Counted from the first letter of the stretch, positions 1-6,511 are shown. The stretch is 8,676 bases of DNA from Candidatus Thorarchaeota archaeon (GCA_029855925.1 JAGSHP010000070.1:1-8676); one strand, 5' to 3'. Notes: a model not told the origin generated them from the sequence alone. Translations and numbers: made by a program.

Positions 1-1
1 A

Positions 2-532
2 GATGCCGGACTGATACTGAAGGTGCATGCCGATGAGATAGTTCAACTTGGTGGTGCCGGACTTGCTGCCGAGCTTGGCGCGGTTTCGGCCGATCATCTT
101 CTCATGGCAGCGGATGAGGACCTCGAGGCCATGGTCAAGGCCGGGACAATTGCGACCCTCCTTCCCGCAACTGCCTTCAGCCTAGACACAGAATATGCCA
201 GAGCGCGTGACATGATCAATATGGGGCTCCCAGTCGCATTGGCGACGGACTTCAACCCAAACTGTGCCAATGAGTCAATGTTCTTCACAATCGCCCTCGC
301 ATGTTACAAGATGAAGATGTTCCCGCGAGAGGCAATCTCAGCAGCGACAATCAATGCTGCTCATGCTGTTGACAGGGCACATGAACTTGGCAGTCTTGAG
401 GTCGGAAAGAGAGCGGACATATTGATTCTTGATGCGCCGAATCCGGAATATCTAGCATATAGATTTGCCACGAACCTCGTACATACGGTCATCGTCAATG
501 GACAGGTCGTACACACGAAGTTTGGCCCATAA
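2..532 (+). CDS. hutI: Imidazolonepropionase, C-terminal part (5' end outside window)
   Basis: The frame is open from the window edge to TAA at 530-532 and encodes about 176 residues, the last two fifths of a family usually near 400-420 aa. HutI is a metal-dependent amidohydrolase that opens the ring of 4-imidazolone-5-propionate to give N-formimino-L-glutamate, the third step of histidine breakdown in the cytoplasm. Visible family motifs, in order, are KVHADE (its His is a known metal ligand), SADHL (His at 95-97), TLLPATAFSL, and LATDFNPN with the metal-binding Asp at 248-250. These are followed by TINAAHAV and the typical C-terminal strand region GKRADILILD. The loop after the metal Asp reads NPNCANESM instead of the common bacterial NPGSS; NPN variants are known in other HutI branches, including animal AMDHD1. 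The gene converges on hutH with a 4-bp gap, which fits a shared catabolic locus although the two are on opposite strands. Confidence 0.95.
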   Translation, partial: DAGLILKVHADEIVQLGGAGLAAELGAVSADHLLMAADEDLEAMVKAGTIATLLPATAFSLDTEYARARDMINMGLPVALATDFNPNCANESMFFTIALACYKMKMFPREAISAATINAAHAVDRAHELGSLEVGKRADILILDAPNPEYLAYRFATNLVHTVIVNGQVVHTKFGP

Positions 533-536
533 GATG

Positions 537-2066
537 TCATGGCTCGTAGAGAGGCCCGGTCAGGGCTTCCACTGCTGAAACAATTGCTCCCTCGCTCATG
601 AGTTCAGCTATCTTAGCCACATCAAGGTAGAGGGGACGGTCATCAGTCAGGGTTGGCACCTTGCTGCGAATGACTCTATGAGCCTCGGCCAGCGGCGGTG
701 AGGGCTTCAATGGTGCCAGAAGGTCAATGCCCTGAGCCGCGCATAGAAACTCGAGAGCGATGACGTTTCGTACATTCTGAAGTATCGATCGTGCCTTCCG
801 CGCAGCAATTGTTCCCATACTGACATGGTCTTCCTGTTCAGCGCTGGTGGGAATAGAGTCAACACTTGCTGGATGCGCCAGCACCTTGTTTTCGGAGACC
901 AGGGCAGCTGCAGTATATTGCGCGATCATCATGCCTGATTGCAGACCACTGTTGGTGGTGAGGAAGGCTGGTAGACCGCTCAGTTTGGAATCGACGAGGC
1001 GATTGATTCGCCGTTCTGCAATGTTTCCAATCTCGGATAGAGCGATTCCCAGAAAGTCCATGACAAGTGCCACTGGCTGTCCATGAAAATTGCCCCCTGA
1101 GATCACGTCCCCGTCAGGAAAGACCAAGGGATTGTCGGTCGCAGAGTTGATCTCTGTCTCCAGAACACTCTGCACATATCTGATGGCATCAATGGAGGCG
1201 CCCAATACCTGTGGATAACAGCGAAGTGAGTAGGCATCTTGAACCTTACCACAGTCAGCATGTGACTTATTGATCTCGCTGTCTTGAAGGACCTTGAGGA
1301 GGGCTCGTGCAGCATCAATCTGCCCCTCATGTGGTCGAATCTTGTGGATTCTGTCATCATACGCCACACGGGTACCTCTCAGTGCCTCAAGACTCATTGC
1401 CCCAGCAATAGTAGCATCACGAACAAGCTGGAGGGCATCATAGACGGCAAGGGTTCCTACTGCAGTCATTGGTTGAGTTCCGTTGATGAGGGCAACCCCC
1501 TCTTTGGCCTGCAGCTCAATCGGGGCGATTCCAGCACGCTTCATAGCCTCAGCCCCTGAGAAACGCTCACCTTCATAGAACGCCTCACCCTCACCAATCA
1601 TTACAAGGACCATGTGAGCCAGTGGGGCCAGGTCGCCACTGGAACCAACGGAACCCTGCTGAGGAACAATTGGTGTGACATGACGATTAAGCATCTCGAC
1701 GAGGGTCTCAACGGTTTCAAGCCTTGCACCAGAATACCCCTTTGCGAGGGCATTCGCTCGAAGGAGCATCATTCCACGGACGACCTCTGTCGGGAACGGT
1801 TCTCCCACACCGACGCTATGGCTACGGATCAGGTTCACCTGGAGAGCAGCGACATCCTCTGAAGCGATTGATACATTCGCAAGGTCGCCAAAACCAGTAT
1901 TCACGCCATAGACTGTTCGGCCCTCCCGAATTGCACGCTCAATCACTTCCCGACTCTGTTGTATCTTTGATCTCGCCTCATCGGTCAATGTCACAGCTTC
2001 GCCATGTCGAGCGACTCGCACTACATCGTCAATGCTGAGGCTCTCACCATCAATCGCCACTGTCAT
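537..2066 (-). CDS. hutH: Histidine ammonia-lyase (histidase)
   Basis: A complete 509-aa protein, the normal length for HutH, which removes ammonia from L-histidine to give urocanate. I chose ATG at 2066, although the frame stays open to a TTG at 2090. GGTGAG (2076-2071) sits 4 bases before this ATG, and with this start the active-site residues fall on the Pseudomonas putida numbers: Tyr53 (VYGVNTGFG), His83 (RSHSVG), the MIO triad at 142-144 and Asn195 (LINGTQPM). Further motifs are VQDAYSLRC, ATDNPL, GGNFHGQP and SAEQEDHVSMG. The MIO cofactor arises by cyclisation of a tripeptide, normally Ala-Ser-Gly; here the codons TCC AGT GGC give Ser-Ser-Gly within GSVGSSGDLAPLAH. All other catalytic positions are intact, so I expect an active histidase and not a different aminomutase. 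It is divergent from the endonuclease V gene and convergent with hutI. Confidence 0.96.
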   Translation of the reverse strand: MTVAIDGESLSIDDVVRVARHGEAVTLTDEARSKIQQSREVIERAIREGRTVYGVNTGFGDLANVSIASEDVAALQVNLIRSHSVGVGEPFPTEVVRGMMLLRANALAKGYSGARLETVETLVEMLNRHVTPIVPQQGSVGSSGDLAPLAHMVLVMIGEGEAFYEGERFSGAEAMKRAGIAPIELQAKEGVALINGTQPMTAVGTLAVYDALQLVRDATIAGAMSLEALRGTRVAYDDRIHKIRPHEGQIDAARALLKVLQDSEINKSHADCGKVQDAYSLRCYPQVLGASIDAIRYVQSVLETEINSATDNPLVFPDGDVISGGNFHGQPVALVMDFLGIALSEIGNIAERRINRLVDSKLSGLPAFLTTNSGLQSGMMIAQYTAAALVSENKVLAHPASVDSIPTSAEQEDHVSMGTIAARKARSILQNVRNVIALEFLCAAQGIDLLAPLKPSPPLAEAHRVIRSKVPTLTDDRPLYLDVAKIAELMSEGAIVSAVEALTGPLYEP

Positions 2067-2070
2067 TATT

Positions 2071-2076
2071 CTCACC
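2071..2076 (-). promoter_or_regulatory. hutH ribosome binding site
   Basis: GGTGAG on the - strand lies 4 bases upstream of ATG 2066. It matches the 3' half of the archaeal Shine-Dalgarno consensus (GGAGGTGA) and decides between this start and the upstream in-frame TTG at 2090. Confidence 0.6.
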
Positions 2077-2138
2077 ATCAATTGGCGCAAGGGCCTTACA
2101 TTATGGTTCGTCCTAGTTCACGGTGCGTCGCGCTGCAA

Positions 2139-2144
2139 CTTAAG
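2139..2144. promoter_or_regulatory. Candidate TATA element in the hutH/nfi divergent promoter region
   Basis: The 138 bp between the hutH and nfi starts contain CTTAAG, which is its own reverse complement and could act as a TATA-like box in either direction. On the - strand it is preceded by an A-rich stretch (GAAAACAAGT) resembling a BRE and would put transcription start about 50 bases before hutH. On the + strand it would put the start about 35 bases before nfi. Also in this region, AGACC (2176-2180) and GGTCT (2189-2193) form a 5-bp inverted repeat with an 8-base spacer in the presumed nfi leader. These assignments rest on short matches and are weak. Confidence 0.3.
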
Positions 2145-2204
2145 ACTTGTTTTCTCTCTGCAATAACAACATCTAAGACCTCAAGAGCGGTCTGAATGTG
2201 ATTG

Positions 2205-2858
2205 ATGCAAGTGGAATTCAGTGAGATGGATATTGAGTCCCTGAAGAGAGAGCAGGCACGTCGAGCGAGTGAGGTAATTCGTGAGGACATGCCAGAGTTC
2301 TCTGGCACCATTGTCAGCGGAATTGATGTGGCGTATCAGGGATACCAGGCCACGGCATGTGCAGTCACATACGATATTGCAACCGACCTGATAACGACCA
2401 CAAAGACAGGGAGATACACCACCGATGTTCCTTACATGCCTAGCCTATTCCAGCTCAGAGAGGGACCCATACTCATAGACATGCTGAGAGACATGAGAGA
2501 AACAGGCCCAGTTCTCATCGACGCAAATGGTGTACTACATCCAAGGGGATTCGGTCTTGCGTCCTTTGTGGGGATGGAACTCAACCTGCAGACGATTGGA
2601 GTTGCCAAGAAACTACTCTTGGGTGAGATCGGAGAGCGCATAGGAGATGTGGCACCAATCATCGCTGATGGCACCGTCGCAGGAATGGCTCTCTGGTTGG
2701 ATGGCAGAAGGAGACCCGTGTATGTATCAATAGGGCACAGGGTCTCGCTTCAGACTGCTGTTAGAATCGTAAAGAGTTGCAGCAGGCGAGGACGGATCAT
2801 CCCGCTTCATCAGGCCCATTCCTGCGCCAAGAGAGAGATTGCAAGAAAAGAAAAGTAG
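2205..2858 (+). CDS. nfi: Endonuclease V, eukaryote-like
   Basis: A complete 217-aa protein of the endonuclease V family, which cuts one nucleotide 3' of inosine in DNA or RNA. Catalytic residues are in place: Asp41 (SGIDVAY), wedge Tyr77 (VPYMP), Glu86 (LREGP), Asp106 (DANG), His112 (LHPRG) and Lys135 (IGVAK). From memory, several stretches match human ENDOV more closely than bacterial Nfi: KREQAR near the N-terminus, NGVLHxRGFG, GVAKKLL, GTVxGMAL and RPxYxSxGHRxSLxxAVR. The usual DG of the third acidic motif is DA here. The start is uncertain. ATG 2205 has a GTGAT two bases upstream, ATG 2226 (MDIESL) aligns with the E. coli N-terminus but has no well-placed ribosome site, and a TTG at 2202 is possible. 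The gene lies between hutH and hutU on the opposite strand, with no obvious link to histidine metabolism. Confidence 0.93.
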   Translation: MQVEFSEMDIESLKREQARRASEVIREDMPEFSGTIVSGIDVAYQGYQATACAVTYDIATDLITTTKTGRYTTDVPYMPSLFQLREGPILIDMLRDMRETGPVLIDANGVLHPRGFGLASFVGMELNLQTIGVAKKLLLGEIGERIGDVAPIIADGTVAGMALWLDGRRRPVYVSIGHRVSLQTAVRIVKSCSRRGRIIPLHQAHSCAKREIARKEK

Positions 2859-2861
2859 AAT

Positions 2862-2887
2862 GCAGGCGAGCACAAGACTCGCTCTGC
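2862..2887. terminator. Hairpin shared by convergent nfi and hutU
   Basis: GCAGGCGAG (2862-2870) pairs with CTCGC-T-CTGC (2878-2887), giving 9 base pairs with one bulged T and a 7-base loop. Read on the - strand, the hairpin is followed by a T-rich run (TTTTCTTTTCTT, lying over the last codons of nfi), as expected for termination after hutU. Read on the + strand it is followed by TTCTATTTTAG at the hutU stop. Archaeal termination relies mainly on the T tract, so the hairpin itself may be incidental. Confidence 0.45.
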
Positions 2888-2904
2888 ACAAGTTGAAACA
2901 GGTT

Positions 2905-4935
2905 CTATTTTAGTCGCTTCTCGCGGAACAGTTCATCGACCATATTCTCCACAAGACCCTCTTCGGGAATGAATGGCAGAGTGATGTGTCCGCGCCCATC
3001 CATGGCATCATTCCAGTCCATTGCGGTCTCAATGGCATGGTCGTTCCGTGCCCATGCGCGACGAGCAACGCCACCCATCACGTCCCAGTCGAGGGACAAT
3101 CTGATAATACGGTCCACTCGCTCGCTTCCATCAAGTACGAGACCAAAACCGCCATTGATGGCCTTCCCAGTACCAACACCACCGCCATTGGAGAGTACAG
3201 CCATGGTCATGCCACGTGCAACGTTTCCAGCCCAGACTTGATGCGACATGTCGCTTGTGATGTTGCTGCCATCACGGATGTTAGAGGTTTCTCTGTATGG
3301 GCTGTCTGTGCCACCAGTATCGTGATGGTCACGACCCAGCATGATGGGCCCAACCTTGCCCTCTCGCACAAGCTCGTTGAACTTGAGGGCGATCTTCACT
3401 CGCCCTGCAGCATCGGCATAGAGGATTCTCGCCTGCGACCCGACAACAAGATTGTTCTTCTCCGCATCTCGAATCCAGATGTAGTTGTCGCGGTCCTGCG
3501 CCCGGCGATTGGGGTCTATACAGGACATGGCGGCATGATCGGTCTCGATGAGGTCCTCATGCTTTCCACTGAGGCAGACCCATCTGAATGGACCGTAGCC
3601 ATAGTCAAAACAGATGGGCCCCATGATGTCTTCGACATAGGAGGGGAAGATGAAGCCATCCATTGTGTCATGACCGTTCTTTGCAATGTCCTTGACGCCC
3701 GCGTCAAATACTGCCTTCATGAACGAATTACCGTAGTCCCAGAAGTGGGTCCCGCGCTTGGTCATAGTGTGAATTAGCTCAAACTGCTTTCGAAGGGACT
3801 TGTCAACCAACCGCTTGAACTCATCTATGTCGCTCTTTAGTAGTTCTCGCCCCTCTTCAAAGGTCACACCCTGTGGCGTGTAGCCGCCCTCGTAGACCGC
3901 ATGACAGGATGTCTGATCTGAGGCAAGGTCAATGGGAATGTTGTTGTCAACGACATATTGCCATAGATCCACGACATTTCCATAGTAACCAATGGAAACG
4001 GGCTCGCCACTCTTTCGATGCTCGTCCACCCACTCAAAGATCTGGTCGAGATCGTCACTCCATTTGGAGAGCCAACCCTGCTCCAGTCGTGTGTCAATTC
4101 TGCTCTTGTCAACCTCGGCGATTACGCCAATGCCTCCAGCAATCTCCACCGCCTTTGCCTGGGCGCCGCTCATTCCGCCAAGACCGGATGTCAGGTATAC
4201 TCTGCCATGTAGGCTCTTGTCAGCAGGAATGCCAAGATAGAGCCGTCCTGCGTTCAATAACGTGATGTAGGTCCCATGCACAATCCCCTGAGGACCTATG
4301 TACATCCACCCCCCAGCTGTCATCTGTGCCATCGATGATACACCAAGCGCCTGAGCACGATGGAAGTCTTCGGGAGTATCGAACATACCTACCATGAGGC
4401 CATTGGTCGAAATGACTCTCGGAGCGTCGCGTTTGCTGGGGAAGAGGCCGAGTGGATGCCCAGACATAACAGCAAGGGTCTGCTCCTCATTCATTGTTTC
4501 CAAGTATTTCTTGATGAGTTGATATTGCAACCAGTTCTGGCAGACCTGCCCCGTTTCGCCATAGGTAACCAGTTCATACGGGTAGAGGGCGATGTCAAAG
4601 TCGAGATTGTTGTCTATCATGAGCTGGATTGCCCGAGCCTCAAGGATGCCCTTGTATTCATCCACGGGCTTGGCACGGATAGCACCCTGCGGGCGGTATC
4701 TGTACGCATAGATTCGTCCCCGAGTCACCAGTTCCTCTAGAAACTCTGGCGCAAGACGCTCGTGCAACTTCTCTGGTACATATCGAAGGGCGTTCTTGAC
4801 CGCAATGACCGTGTCGCTCTCGGAGAGGTTGAATCCTCTACTCGGTGCGCGACGATATTGTGGATCAAAGACCGGGTCAGGAGGAAGTTTGTCCGACAAC
4901 TTAATTGTCATTGCCTTTGAAACATCGAACTTCAT
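2905..4935 (-). CDS. hutU: Urocanate hydratase (urocanase), long eukaryote-type form
   Basis: A complete 676-aa protein that hydrates urocanate to 4-imidazolone-5-propionate using a tightly bound NAD+. Bacterial HutU is usually about 555 aa; this one has the length and motif order of the animal enzyme UROC1. Visible motifs are NALRY (48-52), LAPEF (61-65), SGHPLGLFPS (158-167), QMTAGGWMYIGPQGIVHGT (204-222), the Rossmann segment TSGLGGMSGAQAKA (249-262), IAEVDKSR (272-279), SDQTSCH (339-345), FWDYGN (398-403), GPFRWVCLSG (448-457), VVGSQARILYAD (497-508), GRDHHDTGGTDSPYRETSN (534-552), NGGGVG (583-588) and DWDVMGGVARR (616-626). The position equal to P. putida catalytic Cys410 (ARICW) is Leu505, as in the eukaryotic form. 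The start at ATG 4935 has GTGAT three bases upstream; an inner ATG at 4911 (MTIKLS) is possible. It has its own promoter and is not co-transcribed with hutH, which starts beyond the intervening nfi. Confidence 0.96.
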   Translation of the reverse strand: MKFDVSKAMTIKLSDKLPPDPVFDPQYRRAPSRGFNLSESDTVIAVKNALRYVPEKLHERLAPEFLEELVTRGRIYAYRYRPQGAIRAKPVDEYKGILEARAIQLMIDNNLDFDIALYPYELVTYGETGQVCQNWLQYQLIKKYLETMNEEQTLAVMSGHPLGLFPSKRDAPRVISTNGLMVGMFDTPEDFHRAQALGVSSMAQMTAGGWMYIGPQGIVHGTYITLLNAGRLYLGIPADKSLHGRVYLTSGLGGMSGAQAKAVEIAGGIGVIAEVDKSRIDTRLEQGWLSKWSDDLDQIFEWVDEHRKSGEPVSIGYYGNVVDLWQYVVDNNIPIDLASDQTSCHAVYEGGYTPQGVTFEEGRELLKSDIDEFKRLVDKSLRKQFELIHTMTKRGTHFWDYGNSFMKAVFDAGVKDIAKNGHDTMDGFIFPSYVEDIMGPICFDYGYGPFRWVCLSGKHEDLIETDHAAMSCIDPNRRAQDRDNYIWIRDAEKNNLVVGSQARILYADAAGRVKIALKFNELVREGKVGPIMLGRDHHDTGGTDSPYRETSNIRDGSNITSDMSHQVWAGNVARGMTMAVLSNGGGVGTGKAINGGFGLVLDGSERVDRIIRLSLDWDVMGGVARRAWARNDHAIETAMDWNDAMDGRGHITLPFIPEEGLVENMVDELFREKRLK

Positions 4936-4990
4936 TCTATCACTACCGTGTGAAACTCTTCACAGTCTATGTCATATCCCACTACTGACT

Positions 4991-5000
4991 GCTTAAATGC
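4991..5000 (-). promoter_or_regulatory. Candidate hutU promoter (TATA box)
   Basis: On the - strand GCATTTAAGC is preceded by an A-rich BRE-like CAAA, about 60 bases upstream of hutU ATG 4935, implying a leader of about 30 bases. A short palindrome ACGA-A-TCGT (5016-5024) lies about 16 bases further upstream, where an activator could bind. The rest of the 125-bp gap to the next gene shows nothing else I can name. Confidence 0.4.
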
Positions 5001-5060
5001 TTTGAATCTGCCATCACGAATCGTAGGCGATGTTGACCTAGTGGAGGAAGTTCTTGGGAA

Positions 5061-5645
5061 TCAAAGAGCAACCACGAGCGAACTGTCAGGGGACCAGCCA
5101 AGCTCCTTTGCCTTCTTGAATGCGTCAGTTGCGTCTCGGTAGCGATCAAGAAGCCAGAGCGTCAGGCGTAACTGGTTATGCAGGTCCGGACTCTCTGGTG
5201 ACTCATCAATCTCCTTCCGCAGCTGCTTCTCAATCATCTTGTAGCGCTTGATCTCCTCTTCACGGTCTGCACGGACGGACTCAAGAATATCATGGATGTA
5301 TTGTGGGTCTCGACAGAGCGTATACTCAAGCACCTCCGGTGGGAGAGTCTTGAGAGCGGCATTGATTGCTGCACGGGGTGTGTCTTTGACTCGCCAGAGC
5401 TTGCCCTCGAGAAGCTCTTGCTCGTATTCTTCTTGGAAGTATTTCATCAGGCGCTCCAGGCCATTCGTGAGAGCATGATCCGGTCCCAGAGTGTTCAGAC
5501 AACAGGTCCACTCGTAATAGATGACCTCTGTCGCTATTCGTGACACAACACTGGGAGTTGCACCAATCTTCATCACATCACGCATGAGCGTGGCCATCGT
5601 ATATTCGGTACGTTTGGGCAGCTTGACACGCTTTGCTGGAGACAT
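5061..5645 (-). CDS. Unrecognised soluble protein with a possible C-terminal TPR unit
   Basis: A 194-aa protein I do not recognise. It has no signal peptide or membrane segment. The N-terminus is basic (SPAKRVKLPKR), followed by a helical region (about 15-75) with YYEWTCC at 43-49. Residues 120-147 are highly charged and likely a long helix or short coiled coil (DREEEIKRYKMIEKQLRKEI). Residues 153-186 fit one tetratricopeptide unit (spaced L-L-RYRDAxxAFKKAKELGxxPD), suggesting a protein-protein contact. I start at ATG 5645, not the TTG at 5654: no Shine-Dalgarno is present, but a TATA box 28 bases upstream would place transcription start almost at this ATG, so the mRNA is probably leaderless. 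It is a single-gene unit between the hut locus and the ECF transporter region. The palindrome in its promoter suggests repression; this could be by itself, but I see no clear DNA-binding domain. Confidence 0.75.
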   Translation of the reverse strand: MSPAKRVKLPKRTEYTMATLMRDVMKIGATPSVVSRIATEVIYYEWTCCLNTLGPDHALTNGLERLMKYFQEEYEQELLEGKLWRVKDTPRAAINAALKTLPPEVLEYTLCRDPQYIHDILESVRADREEEIKRYKMIEKQLRKEIDESPESPDLHNQLRLTLWLLDRYRDATDAFKKAKELGWSPDSSLVVAL

Positions 5646-5665
5646 GATGTACAATATAATACATC
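5646..5665. promoter_or_regulatory. 20-bp imperfect palindrome, candidate operator
   Basis: GATGTA-CAATATAA-TACATC: outer 6-bp arms are perfect reverse complements and the central ATAT is also symmetric (16 of 20 positions). It lies between the candidate TATA box (5673-5678) and ATG 5645, immediately next to the start codon, where a bound protein would block transcription initiation. Confidence 0.4.
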
Positions 5666-5672
5666 AGTTTCA

Positions 5673-5680
5673 GATAAATC
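5673..5680 (-). promoter_or_regulatory. TATA box for the 194-aa gene
   Basis: GATTTATC on the - strand, with the TTTATC core ending 28 bases before ATG 5645. This spacing predicts a leaderless or nearly leaderless transcript and fits the absence of a ribosome binding site. Confidence 0.5.
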
Positions 5681-5699
5681 ATCTTATGCGCAACGGGGT

Positions 5700-5717
5700 A
5701 TGTACATTCATCATGTA
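5700..5717. repeat. Second inverted repeat with TACAT/ATGTA arms
   Basis: TACAT (5703-5707) and ATGTA (5713-5717) are perfect arms around TCATC; the left arm is also part of the 8-bp palindrome ATGTACAT (5700-5707). The arm sequence resembles the palindrome at 5646-5665, and the two flank the TATA box. It lies in the 114-bp gap between the membrane protein gene and the 194-aa gene; the rest of that gap shows nothing clear. Confidence 0.3.
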
Positions 5718-5759
5718 GAAGCGGGGCCAGTGGGAATTTGGTCAATGGAATTCGATAGA

Positions 5760-6476
5760 CTACGTCTTTCTCAGGTACGTAGAGTCTGTGGGATCAATAG
5801 GAAGACGTGTTTTCTCGCCGTATCGACCAGCGATAGCGATATGAATGTACTTCACTCGTGGGTCCAACAACTGTAGACGATAACCACCAAATAGCGACAT
5901 GACTGCAGCTGTCAGTTCAAACGACCTGTCACTCGTGAGATGGAGCATGATGCGGCCGCCTTTCTCTTGCGCGATTGAATATAGATCATAATAGTCCCAT
6001 AGAAACGCGACGGAGGAAAAGAGGCCGGAGCCTCCGAAGAGATAGAGTGCAAAGTCGGAGACCACAAATGATACAGTTATGGACAGGAAGAATCCGATAA
6101 TCTGGATGGCAAGATAAGGAATTGCCGTGGCAATCAGGACCAGAAAGTACCGCGTGAATGTCTGCCGTGCTATGAAGAGCTCTTCGGAGTCGGCGAATCC
6201 AGCGCTCCATCGCCCATAACGGGAATACAAAACATAGGAGACCAGCAGCCCCACAAATAGACCACCAATGGGGACCAGAGGTGTTGCAATACCCAAGAGC
6301 GATATCAGTGAAGTATCGAGTCGTGACGTCGCCCCTACGACAAAGACTGTGTTCAGTGACTCATACAGTGCCAGAACTACTGCCAACGATGCGGTGACAA
6401 GCACTGACAATAGAAAGTACACTATAATCCAAGGATCGACCCTTTGAACAAAAGCGGCCTTGGCGTGCGCGCTCAT
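5760..6476 (-). CDS. Unrecognised integral membrane protein
   Basis: A 238-aa protein I cannot assign. Hydrophobic segments at about 16-38, 57-84 and 109-139 (the last long enough to be a bent or double crossing), with a further weaker one near 142-160, indicate 3-5 membrane helices in the first two thirds. The last ~75 residues are soluble, with GGRIMLHLTSDRSFEL and LLDPRVKYIHIAIAGRYG suggesting a small mixed alpha/beta domain. I start at ATG 6476 and not at the in-frame ATG 6503, because GGAGGAG lies 4 bases before 6476 while nothing comparable precedes 6503. It follows ecfT on the same strand after 91 bp and may be read from both the ecf operon and its own promoter. It does not look like an ECF S component, which is about 180-200 aa, mostly six helices and lacks a large soluble tail. 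Confidence 0.75.
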   Translation of the reverse strand: MSAHAKAAFVQRVDPWIIVYFLLSVLVTASLAVVLALYESLNTVFVVGATSRLDTSLISLLGIATPLVPIGGLFVGLLVSYVLYSRYGRWSAGFADSEELFIARQTFTRYFLVLIATAIPYLAIQIIGFFLSITVSFVVSDFALYLFGGSGLFSSVAFLWDYYDLYSIAQEKGGRIMLHLTSDRSFELTAAVMSLFGGYRLQLLDPRVKYIHIAIAGRYGEKTRLPIDPTDSTYLRKT

Positions 6477-6480
6477 AAAT

Positions 6481-6487
6481 CTCCTCC
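6481..6487 (-). promoter_or_regulatory. Strong ribosome binding site of the membrane protein gene
   Basis: GGAGGAG on the - strand, 4 bases before ATG 6476. It is the reason for preferring this start over ATG 6503, within whose frame it would otherwise lie. Confidence 0.65.
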
Positions 6488-6511
6488 GAGGTAATATTCG
6501 CATTTTCTTGA

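Noticed and set aside
242..268. NPN instead of NPG after the metal-binding Asp of HutI as a loss of function
   Set aside because: The same variant is known in functional HutI branches including animal AMDHD1, and the metal ligands visible are intact.
2064..2090. TTG start giving hutH eight extra residues
   Set aside because: ATG 2066 has a GGTGAG 4 bases upstream and reproduces the family's active-site numbering exactly at Tyr53, His83, 142-144 and Asn195.
2986..3777. 263-codon open frame on the + strand opposite hutU
   Set aside because: It lies wholly antisense to a clearly identified urocanase, has no recognisable motifs and no ribosome binding site or promoter; a shadow of the hutU codon pattern.
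5545..5645. N-terminal helices of the 194-aa protein as an ATP-cone domain
   Set aside because: A vague resemblance around MRDVMKIGATPSVVSRIA, but the expected VxKRDG strand region is absent and the length is wrong; not supported by eye.
5646..5654. TTG start giving the 194-aa gene three extra residues
   Set aside because: The TATA box spacing fits initiation at ATG 5645, and no ribosome site supports the TTG.
5760..6476. Membrane protein as the missing ECF S component
   Set aside because: Too few membrane helices, a large soluble C-terminus and no S-component motif; it also has its own promoter-like region.
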